From positions 6,820,001 through 6,884,000 of the forward strand of contig NZ_CP071872.1 of the NCBI RefSeq assembly GCF_022647665.1: a stretch of 64,000 nt of DNA, in the 5' to 3' direction. The notes beneath the pieces were generated by a model, which did not search any database, had not been told where the DNA came from, and saw only the letters and a list, made by a program, of their open reading frames with translations. The translations under genes were made by a program, and so were the position numbers. Shown here in pieces: positions 24,394 to 31,121 of the stretch. The stretch's first letter is position 1. Every line of letters begins with the position of its first letter. This DNA is from Streptomyces formicae. GTDB taxonomy: Bacteria > Actinomycetota > Actinomycetes > Streptomycetales > Streptomycetaceae.

Positions 24394-25284
24394 TCAACTC
24401 CCTCCCAGTCGGAACATCAGCAGCCGGGTCTCCATGGCGTGATCGCGCCAGATCCGGAACAGCTTGCCGTGGGTGATGGTCGACTCGGTGAGCCGGTCGC
24501 GGGACCAGGCGCCGCCCCGGCACTCCCCCGCCTGTTCGGCGCGCTCCAGCTCTGCGCTGTTCCAGGCCATGGACTGCACCCAGAACTCGGCGACGCGGTC
24601 GGTGACATCCTCGTCCTGTTCAAGCTCGAAGCCGGCGGCCTCGGCCGCGAAGATGTACTCGGTGAGGGTGCCGAGCCGGGTCTTGTAGTACCCGTCGATG
24701 AACTCGGTCCACTCCGGGCGGCAGATGAAGTGCTCCTGGATCCCGAACCAGCCACCGGGCCGCAAGGCCCTCGCAACCACCTGGAACAGCCGTTCGCGGT
24801 CCATGTAGCCGGAGCTCTCGTTGGCGTACGCGACGTCGTAGGCACGCTCGGCGGCGTAGTCGTGGACGTCGGCGAGGAGCGGGGTGACGCGGTCGGCGAC
24901 TCCGGCCTGGCAGGCGAAGTCCTGGATGACAGGTATGTGGTCGGCGGCAACGGTGAGGCCGGTGACTCTGGAGCCGTGCTCCTGGGCCCAGTAGAGCGAA
25001 CCGCCTCCCACTCCGCAGCCGATGTCGAGGACGTCGGCCGGAGGGGAGGCGTAAGCGCCCCACGTACGGGCGGCGTGCTCGACGATGGCTTCCTGAGAGG
25101 CGACGATGCGCCGCTTCAGGACACGCTGGGAGACGGTGGTGTTGGGGGCGGCACCGGGTGCGAAGAGCCCCATGTGGAAGTGGACCCGCGGGCCCGGGCC
25201 GTACTTGTAGAGTATGTCGGCGGTCTTCCGGCTGTAGTACAGCGGCACCTGGGTCTCGTCGAATGCGACGACACCGTTCTCCAT
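24394..25284 (-). CDS. SAM-dependent methyltransferase paired with a terpene synthase
   Basis: A 296-residue class I methyltransferase. The SAM-binding loop is VLDIGCGVGGGS, followed by an acidic strand end and the post-I motif. The N-terminal YYSRKTADILYKYGPGPRVHFHMGLF region would form the lid over a hydrophobic substrate. It is the first gene of a two-gene unit with the terpene synthase, only two bases apart, so it most likely methylates the prenyl diphosphate (geranyl, farnesyl or isopentenyl diphosphate) before cyclisation, as in the 2-methylisoborneol and sodorifen pathways. By eye it does not align well with the geranyl diphosphate 2-C-methyltransferase sequence I remember. The ATG at 25284 has GGAG at a normal distance. 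O- or N-methylation of an unrelated substrate is the alternative. Confidence 0.83.
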   Translation of the reverse strand: MENGVVAFDETQVPLYYSRKTADILYKYGPGPRVHFHMGLFAPGAAPNTTVSQRVLKRRIVASQEAIVEHAARTWGAYASPPADVLDIGCGVGGGSLYWAQEHGSRVTGLTVAADHIPVIQDFACQAGVADRVTPLLADVHDYAAERAYDVAYANESSGYMDRERLFQVVARALRPGGWFGIQEHFICRPEWTEFIDGYYKTRLGTLTEYIFAAEAAGFELEQDEDVTDRVAEFWVQSMAWNSAELERAEQAGECRGGAWSRDRLTESTITHGKLFRIWRDHAMETRLLMFRLGGS

Positions 25285-25479
25285 GGAGTTCTCCAGTCTG
25301 CGTCCTCGTGGGGGTGACAGGCCGGATCAACTCTGCCCGAAATTGATCGTTCCAGTCATCCCTGTCTCACATTCGTCACGCCATCAAAATGCTGTGCTGT
25401 CCGCGCACTTCAGCGAGACGGTGGTACCCGAGCGGCCTCCTGTCGGCCGCCGCCGCTTCCCGGAGGGCCTGCCGGTTCG

Positions 25480-25884
25480 TCAGACCGGTATGACTTCCAG
25501 GCCCTGCTCCAGGCCCTTGAAGTCGTCAGGGTTTCGCGTGTAGAGGGGCAACCCCTCGGCGGCGGCCGTAGCGGCGATCATGAGATCCATGCGCCTGGGG
25601 CGAGGGTTGCGGTTCGCCTTGATGGCGAGCGCGACCAGCGTGCCGTACCGGCGGGCGGCCTCACGGGTGAACGGGATGGCGTCGAAGTCCGCTTCCGCAT
25701 CGGCGAGTCGCTGCGCGCGTTCAAGGGTGTCGACCGGATCCTTCGCCATGGCCACGCCCTGGGCGAGTTCCGCCAGCACGACCGATGAGATCGCCATTTC
25801 CAAGGGGAGCAGGTGGGGGGCGATGTCCGGCAGATCGATGACGACGCACGTGTCGAGCAGTCCGCGGTCGCGCCGCTCAGCCAC
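25480..25884 (-). CDS. vapC: VapC-like PIN-domain ribonuclease toxin
   Basis: A 134-residue PIN-domain protein, a magnesium-dependent RNase. The acidic active-site residues are D11 in GLLDTCVVIDL, E39 in VVLAELAQG, D100 in RRMDLMIAATA and D120/D121 in TRNPDDF. The GTG at 25884 lies inside the end of the antitoxin gene with an eight-base overlap; a longer same-frame version extends into antitoxin sequence and lacks support. It is transcribed after the antitoxin. VapC toxins mostly cut tRNA or the sarcin-ricin loop of 23S rRNA; the target here cannot be told from sequence. Confidence 0.88.
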   Translation of the reverse strand: MAERRDRGLLDTCVVIDLPDIAPHLLPLEMAISSVVLAELAQGVAMAKDPVDTLERAQRLADAEADFDAIPFTREAARRYGTLVALAIKANRNPRPRRMDLMIAATAAAEGLPLYTRNPDDFKGLEQGLEVIPV

Positions 25885-26161
25885 GGCCCTGCTCCCAAGG
25901 GCCGTCACCGTCACCCACGCGGTCTTCGCCACCGAAGAACTCATCCGCTTCGGCCCGCATGCGGGCGTGGTCGATCCGCGGTGCGTTCCGCCACTTCCGC
26001 TGCATCTCCTCCACCGGGATGAACCGCCGACGGGAACTGAGAGGACGGACCTCCGCGATCTCTATCCCGTTGCGGGTGATGTGGTAGATCTCGCCCGTCT
26101 CGACATCGTCCAGCACAGCCTTGGACCGAGCGGCCAGTTCGCGTTGGGTGATGGTCTTCAT
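25877..26161 (-). CDS. Phd/YefM-family antitoxin of the VapC-like toxin
   Basis: A 94-residue antitoxin. MKTITQRELAARSKAVLDDVETGE then YHITRNGIEIAEVRPL is the prevent-host-death fold, a DNA-binding dimer whose C-terminal tail (here WRNAPRIDHARMRAEADEFF) neutralises the toxin. It precedes the toxin with an eight-base overlap. No ribosome site is seen before the ATG at 26161; TACACT (minus strand, 26173-26168) ends six bases before it, so the transcript may be leaderless. A near-perfect inverted repeat overlaps the start of this promoter and is the likely autoregulatory site. Confidence 0.87.
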   Translation of the reverse strand: MKTITQRELAARSKAVLDDVETGEIYHITRNGIEIAEVRPLSSRRRFIPVEEMQRKWRNAPRIDHARMRAEADEFFGGEDRVGDGDGPWEQGRG

Positions 26162-26170
26162 GCACTCAGT

Positions 26171-26197
26171 GTACCGCGGCGCATTACGCCGCGATAC
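26171..26197 (-). promoter_or_regulatory. Probable autoregulatory operator of the Phd/VapC operon
   Basis: Two 11-base arms, GTACCGCGGCG and CGCCGCGATAC, separated by CATTA, form an inverted repeat with one mismatch, ten bases before the antitoxin start codon. It overlaps the proposed -10 element, so antitoxin or toxin-antitoxin complex bound here would exclude RNA polymerase. The position and symmetry are seen; the binding is inferred from the family. Confidence 0.65.
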
Positions 26198-26199
26198 AG

Positions 26200-27174
26200 C
26201 TATTCGTCCAGCTTCTGCACCTGCTGCCCTGCCTCCGCTGCCGCACGCGTCCCCTCCTCGGTCTGACGGGCTTCGGCCACGGCCCGCAGCGCCGTCATGA
26301 CACGGCCCACACCCGGCGCCTCCTCCGCGCCCCGCCGCACCGCCGCGACCACATGGCGGCGGGGCTGGTCGGGGCCGAGTACGCGCATCGCGACCCCGCT
26401 GCGGCGTTCCGCCGCCGCCATGCGGGGGACGAGGGCGATGCCCATGCCCGCCTCGACCATGGCGAGGATCGCCGTCCAGCCGGAGGCGGAGTGGGCCTGT
26501 TCGGGGACGAAGCCGGCCGCTTCGCACGCGGTGCGGGTGATCTCGGACCAGGGGCCGCTGCCGCCGAAGATCCACGGCTCCCCCGACAGATCGGACAGCC
26601 GCAGGCCCGGCTCCGCAGCCAGTGGGTGCGCGGCCGGCAGGGCCACGTCCAGCGGGTCGGCCAGCAGAGGTACGCGGGTGAACTTCGGGTCGCGCGCGGT
26701 CGGAGCGTGCGCGGCGAGCGACAGGGCGAGGTCGACGTCCCCGGCGGACAACAGCTCGTACGCCTCGGCCGCCTCGGCCTCCCGTACGCGTACGTCCAGC
26801 GCGGGATGGTGCGTCCGCAGCGCCCGCACGGCGGGGACGACGAGCGCGGGCACGGCGGTCGAGAACGCCCCGACCCGCACCTCCCCCGCCTCTCCCCGCA
26901 CATACCCCGCCAGCTCGGCGTCCGCCCGCTCCAACTGCGCGAACACGGCCTCGGCGTGCCGCAGCACCAGGTGTGCGGCGTCCGTCAGCCGCACCCGCCG
27001 GCCGTGCGCTTCGAGGAGCTGCACACCGAGCTGCCGGGACAGGTTCGTCAGCTGCTGCGACACGGCCGACGGCGTCATGAGCAGCGCCTCGGCGGTCGCG
27101 GTCACGGTGCCGCGGTCCCGCAGCGTGCGCAGGATCCGCAGCTTTCTGACGTCCCATCTGTCCCACTCGGCCAT
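26200..27174 (-). CDS. LysR-family transcriptional regulator
   Basis: A 324-residue LysR-type regulator. The N-terminal winged helix reads KLRILRTLRDRGTVTATAEALLMTPSAVSQQL with the usual A-x-x-L-x-x-(T/S)-x-S-A-V-S-x-Q pattern, and two Rossmann-like effector subdomains follow from about residue 95 (VRVGAFST, DVDLALSL, GMGIALVPR). It is divergent from an alpha/beta hydrolase with only 60 bases between the starts, the arrangement in which LysR regulators control their neighbour. The effector is unknown. It ends 39 bases before the antitoxin start, but that gene has its own operator. Confidence 0.9.
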   Translation of the reverse strand: MAEWDRWDVRKLRILRTLRDRGTVTATAEALLMTPSAVSQQLTNLSRQLGVQLLEAHGRRVRLTDAAHLVLRHAEAVFAQLERADAELAGYVRGEAGEVRVGAFSTAVPALVVPAVRALRTHHPALDVRVREAEAAEAYELLSAGDVDLALSLAAHAPTARDPKFTRVPLLADPLDVALPAAHPLAAEPGLRLSDLSGEPWIFGGSGPWSEITRTACEAAGFVPEQAHSASGWTAILAMVEAGMGIALVPRMAAAERRSGVAMRVLGPDQPRRHVVAAVRRGAEEAPGVGRVMTALRAVAEARQTEEGTRAAAEAGQQVQKLDE

Positions 27175-27234
27175 GCCCGCAACCTACCGGCGCGCCTGCG
27201 ATGAGTTTTCCCGCCCGCCTGAGTCCCTTCGTGC

Positions 27235-28047
27235 ATGACCACCACTCACACCCTCGCCGTCCCCGGCGGGCGCCTGCACTACGAGGTCCGCGGGGCCGGG
27301 CCGCTGCTGCTGCTCATGGGGGCGCCGATGAGCGCCGCGCACTTCGCGCCGCTGGCCGACGCGCTCGCGAGCGATCACACCGTCGTCACCCACGACCCCC
27401 GGGGCATCGCGGGAAGCGTCCTCGACGACCCCGAGCAGGACTCCACCCCCGAGCTGCGCGCGGACGACATCGCCGCGCTCCTGGACGCGCTCGGAGCCGA
27501 GTCGGCCGATGTGTTCGGCAGCAGCGGCGGCGCGGTGACGGGGCTCGCGCTGGTCGAGCGCCACCCCGACCGGGTACGGACGCTCGTCGCGCACGAGCCT
27601 CCGCTGCTGGAGCTGCTCCCCGACGCCGCCGAGCAGCGTGCCGCGACGGACGACATCATCGAGACGTTCCACAGGGAGGGGATGGGGGCGGCGTGGATGA
27701 AGTTCATGTCCAACGCCGGCTTCGACCTGGGCGGCGATGACGAGCCCGCTCCGCCGCAGGGCGAGCCCTCCCCGCAGGACCTCGCCGACAGCGCCCGCTT
27801 CTTCGCCCACGAACTCCGCGGCACGGCCCTGTACGTCCCCGACATCGCGGCGCTGACGGCGGGCCCGGCCCGCGTCGTCGTCGGCATCGGCGCCGCGTCC
27901 GGCAGTCTGCTCACGTACCGCACGTCCGTGGCCCTGGCCGGGCGGCTCGGGGCGCCGCCGGCCGAGTTCCCCGGCGACCACGGCGGGTTCATGGGGCAGC
28001 CGAAGGAGTTCGCGGAGGTGCTGCGGAAGGTGCTGGCGAGACGCTGA
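27235..28047 (+). CDS. Alpha/beta hydrolase
   Basis: A 270-residue alpha/beta-hydrolase-fold enzyme. The nucleophile elbow is GSSGG in VFGSSGGAVTGLA, the oxyanion strand is LLLLMGAPMSA, the conserved HDPRG follows, and the catalytic histidine is in GDHGGFMG. The acid residue is probably in the strand before it. It begins on the first strand (MTTTHTLAVPGGRLHYEVRG). It is divergent from a LysR regulator, which probably controls it. Such proteins hydrolyse esters, lactones or epoxides; no motif fixes the substrate. Confidence 0.85.
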   Translation: MTTTHTLAVPGGRLHYEVRGAGPLLLLMGAPMSAAHFAPLADALASDHTVVTHDPRGIAGSVLDDPEQDSTPELRADDIAALLDALGAESADVFGSSGGAVTGLALVERHPDRVRTLVAHEPPLLELLPDAAEQRAATDDIIETFHREGMGAAWMKFMSNAGFDLGGDDEPAPPQGEPSPQDLADSARFFAHELRGTALYVPDIAALTAGPARVVVGIGAASGSLLTYRTSVALAGRLGAPPAEFPGDHGGFMGQPKEFAEVLRKVLARR

Positions 28048-28210
28048 GGCTCGTACGGGCGCGGGGTGGCCGGCCGGCGAGGCCAGGGGGCCAGGGAGGT
28101 CCGTGAGGCCGGTGACGCGGGCGCGGCGAACGGCTGACAGGGGCTCAAGCACGGCCGCGGGCAGGTCGAAGAGAGCGGTGACATGATCATCGTTCTGAAC
28201 GGAGCCATCC

Positions 28211-29566
28211 ATGCGACTGTTCGCGCGCCGCGCGGCCGCCGCCCTGCTGCTCGCCGTGCCCGTCGTCGTTCCCGGGCCCGCCCTGGCCGATGGCCACGCC
28301 GAGGTGCCCAGGCCCGGGCCCGCACCGCTGCACAAGGCGGCCGAGCCGGTCAGGGGCAGCTACATTGTCTCCCTGGACACCGGCGCCGAGACGGCCGACA
28401 TCGCGCGACAGGCCGGTGTGAAGCCGCGGTACACGTACAACCGGGCCTTGCACGGCTTCTCCGCGACGCTGAGCGCGGACCAGCTGGAGGCGGTGCGGCT
28501 GGCCCCCGGGGTCGCGGCCGTGGAGGAGGACTCCCGGGTGTCCATGCACCGGCCCGTTCCCGTCGGCCCCGGGCACCTGCTCGACACGGAGAATCCCTAC
28601 GGCCAGGAGGCCCCCGACGCGGTCCCCGAGGAGGACCCCGAGCAGACTGGTGACGCCGGGAACGGCCGGGCCGCCGAGGACACCGAAGACACCGGCGACC
28701 TCCAGGACCTGGAGGACCTGGACGGCAGGGCTGCCCGCAAGGCCGCCGCCAGCTGGGGGCTCGACCGTGCCGACCAGCGGCAGCTGCCGCTCGACGGGCA
28801 GTTCGGCGCCAGGGCCACCGGCCGGGGCGCGACCATCTACATCGTCGACACGGGCATCGACTACGCCCACAGCGAGTTCGGCGGCCGGGCCGTGCTCGGG
28901 TTCGACGCCGTCGGCGACGGGCGCCGGGGGCAGGACTGCGACGGGCACGGCACCCATGTGGCCGGTACGGCGGCCGGGGCGACGTACGGCATCGCGCCCG
29001 GGGCCAGGCTGGTCAGCGTCCGGGTGCTGGACTGCAACGGCAACGGGACCTGGTCCGCCATCATCGCGGGCCTCGACTGGGTCGCGCGCAACGCCCAGCA
29101 GCCCGCCGTCCTGAACGCCTCGCTCGGCGGCTCCCGGTCACCGTCCACGAACAAGGCCGCCGACGCCGTCTTCAAGAGCGGCATCCTCCCGGTCATCGCG
29201 TCGGGCAACTCCGCCGAGGACGCGTGCGACATCTCGCCCGCCAGCGCGGCGACCGCCATCGCCGTCGGCGCGACCGACGCCGCGGACGGCGAGACGGACT
29301 TCAGCAACTACGGCAAGTGCCTCGACATCTACGCCCCGGGCAGTGAGGTCGTCTCCGCGATGAGGGGCGGTGGCAGTACGGCGATGGACGGCACCTCGAT
29401 GGCCGCTCCCCATGTGGCGGGCGTGGCGGCGCTCTACCGGGCCGCGCACCCGGGCGCGGACGTCCAGGCCGTCTCCGACTGGCTCATCGCGCAATCCACG
29501 AAGAACGTGGTCCGGAGCATCTCGAAGCACTCGCCCAACCGGCTGCTCTACACCGGCGGCCTCTGA
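28211..29566 (+). CDS. Secreted subtilisin-like protease, proteinase K type (S8)
   Basis: A 451-residue secreted protease. Signal peptide about residues 1-27 (ends PALADG), then an I9 inhibitor/propeptide domain (GSYIVSLDTG ... AAVEEDSRVSM), an acidic linker of about 40 residues, and a proteinase K-like domain with D213 in YIVDTGID, H246 in GHGTHVAGT and S396 in GTSMAAPHVAG. Conserved cysteines (DC near 244, DC near 275) fit the disulphide-stabilised subgroup. GGAG sits seven bases before the ATG. The last 83 bases overlap, tail to tail, the opposing EamA transporter gene. Secretion of a general extracellular protease is the simplest role. Confidence 0.92.
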   Translation: MRLFARRAAAALLLAVPVVVPGPALADGHAEVPRPGPAPLHKAAEPVRGSYIVSLDTGAETADIARQAGVKPRYTYNRALHGFSATLSADQLEAVRLAPGVAAVEEDSRVSMHRPVPVGPGHLLDTENPYGQEAPDAVPEEDPEQTGDAGNGRAAEDTEDTGDLQDLEDLDGRAARKAAASWGLDRADQRQLPLDGQFGARATGRGATIYIVDTGIDYAHSEFGGRAVLGFDAVGDGRRGQDCDGHGTHVAGTAAGATYGIAPGARLVSVRVLDCNGNGTWSAIIAGLDWVARNAQQPAVLNASLGGSRSPSTNKAADAVFKSGILPVIASGNSAEDACDISPASAATAIAVGATDAADGETDFSNYGKCLDIYAPGSEVVSAMRGGGSTAMDGTSMAAPHVAGVAALYRAAHPGADVQAVSDWLIAQSTKNVVRSISKHSPNRLLYTGGL

Positions 29567-30614
29567 CCGGACGCGTTCGCCGGGCCGGACGCGTTCCCCC
29601 GGCCGACCGTGCCTCCACGGCCTGCCGGTACCGTGCGCGGCGCGGTGTCCTCGCGGACGCCGCGCCCAGGGCCACTCCGCCCAGGATCAGCGCCAGGCAC
29701 AGCGCCTGCCCCGGCCCGAACGGCTCGTCGAGGACGACGAACGAGAGCAGGGCCACGAAGACCGGCTGAAGGTAATAGACCACGCCCGCACGGCCCGCGC
29801 CGATCAGGGCGATGGCCTTGTTCCAGGCGAGGAAGGCGACGGCGGACGAGAAGACGCCGACGTACAGGAGCGGGCCGACCGTGCCCGCCCTGGGCTCGAA
29901 GCCGCCCTGGACGGCGAGGCTGATCCCGTACGCGGGCAGCAGCATGAGCGCGCCGAGCACGAACGTGCTGAAGAGGAAGGGGAGCCCGCCGAGTTCGGCG
30001 GGGCGCCGCTTGAGCAGGGCGCTGTACGAGGCGAAGCAGGCCGCGGCCGCCATGACCCATCCGTCGCCGGGGGTGAGCTCCGGGACGAGCGAGCCCTTGC
30101 CGGACGCCGGGCCGACCAGCAGCAGCACTCCGGCGCAGGCGATGAGGATCCCGGTCACGCGGCGGGCGCCGAGCGGGGCGCCGCCGATGCGCTCGTAGAG
30201 CGCCATCAGGACCGGTGATGCGGCCATGATCATGCCCATGGTGCCGGCGGTGGTGGTGAGCGCGGCCTGGTGGACGAGGGTGTTGTAGACGGTGACGCCG
30301 AGCAGTGCGGCGAGCGTGACGAAGCCCAGGTGACGGCGGATCAGGTGCCGTTGGCGCCACGCCGGGCGGGCCGCGAACGGCGCCACCGCGACGATGGCGA
30401 CGACCCAGCGCCAGAAGGCGTGCTGGACGGGCGGGACCGAGTCGTGGAGGGCACGGGCGGTGACGAAGCTGCCCGACCAGACGAGCGTCGAGACGAGCGC
30501 GAGGAGGAGGCCGGTGCCGGAGACCTGCGCCCGCCTTCCCGCAGGAGTGCCGGCCTTTCTCGCAGCGCTGCCGGCCGATGTGCTGCTGACGCCGTTCCGT
30601 TCCAGGACTGCCAC
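29484..30614 (-). CDS. EamA/DMT-family transporter with arginine-rich C-terminal tail
   Basis: A 376-residue inner-membrane transporter of the drug/metabolite family with ten predicted helices in two EamA repeats; each repeat starts with a motif of the type LVWSGSFVTARAL or SSAVAFLAWNKAIAL, and the last helix pair ends near LGAASART. The GTG at 30614 follows GAGGGA. After the last helix come about 55 residues rich in arginine (RPARRTRPVRGRRCR), the final 27 of which are antisense to the end of the S8 protease gene. That tail is longer than expected for the family and may result from a lost stop codon. The substrate is unknown; amino-acid or metabolite export is common in this family. Confidence 0.85.
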   Translation of the reverse strand: MAVLERNGVSSTSAGSAARKAGTPAGRRAQVSGTGLLLALVSTLVWSGSFVTARALHDSVPPVQHAFWRWVVAIVAVAPFAARPAWRQRHLIRRHLGFVTLAALLGVTVYNTLVHQAALTTTAGTMGMIMAASPVLMALYERIGGAPLGARRVTGILIACAGVLLLVGPASGKGSLVPELTPGDGWVMAAAACFASYSALLKRRPAELGGLPFLFSTFVLGALMLLPAYGISLAVQGGFEPRAGTVGPLLYVGVFSSAVAFLAWNKAIALIGAGRAGVVYYLQPVFVALLSFVVLDEPFGPGQALCLALILGGVALGAASARTPRRARYRQAVEARSAGGTRPARRTRPVRGRRCRAAGWASASRCSGPRSSWIAR

Positions 30615-30786
30615 GGTTGTCCCTCGCCTTCCTCCCCCCGAGGGGATCTTGGTTACGGGTCCAACGGTCGCACCGGCCCATCAGTCAGATCCATCGAATC
30701 TTTTCGACGATTCCCTTCAGGGAAACTGAAAGATCGCCGCTGGGACGGAGCGCGGCGGCCGGCCCTCGACGGGGGCGAGAGAACGC

Positions 30787-30826
30787 AGAGGGGCGCCGCA
30801 CCGTGTGCACGGTGCAGCGCCCCTCT
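30787..30826 (-). terminator. Terminator downstream of the malQ group
   Basis: Arms starting AGAGGGGCGC and ending GCGCCCCTCT pair over 19 bases with a single internal C-A mismatch around a very short loop. It lies 33 bases past the end of the small membrane protein gene, in the direction of its transcription. Confidence 0.75.
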
Positions 30827-30858
30827 CGTGTCGTTCGGGCCGGGCCGGGCCCCGGCCG

Positions 30859-31101
30859 TCAGGCCCGCTTGCCGCTGGGCCTGTCGGACTTGTCGAGGAC
30901 CATCACCAGGCCCGCGATGATGAGGAACAGGCCGATCGGCGCGGCGACGAACAGGCCGAGCGTCTCGGCCGCGCTCAGGCCCGGGCCCGGGTCGTCACCG
31001 TCGTCGCGCATCACGGCGAGCGCGGGGGACGACATGAGCAGCATCATCAGCGTCGTACCGGCCGCGACGGCGCCGGCGCGCAGGGCGTTCTTCTTGTCCA
31101 C
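30859..31101 (-). CDS. Small membrane protein, unknown function
   Basis: An 80-residue protein. A basic start (MDKKNALRAG) leads into a signal-like hydrophobic stretch ending SSPALAVMRDD, then an acidic loop of about 12 residues, a single membrane helix (about residues 46-69, TLGLFVAAPIGLFLIIAGLVMVL), and a short basic tail KSDRPSGKRA. The expected topology is outside loop, C terminus inside. The GTG at 31101 has TACGTT ending six bases before it, so translation may be leaderless. I do not recognise a family. It lies 20 bases after malQ on the same strand, but nothing else links them. Confidence 0.68.
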   Translation of the reverse strand: MDKKNALRAGAVAAGTTLMMLLMSSPALAVMRDDGDDPGPGLSAAETLGLFVAAPIGLFLIIAGLVMVLDKSDRPSGKRA

Positions 31102-31121
31102 GGTGCAAACGTAGCGAACGG

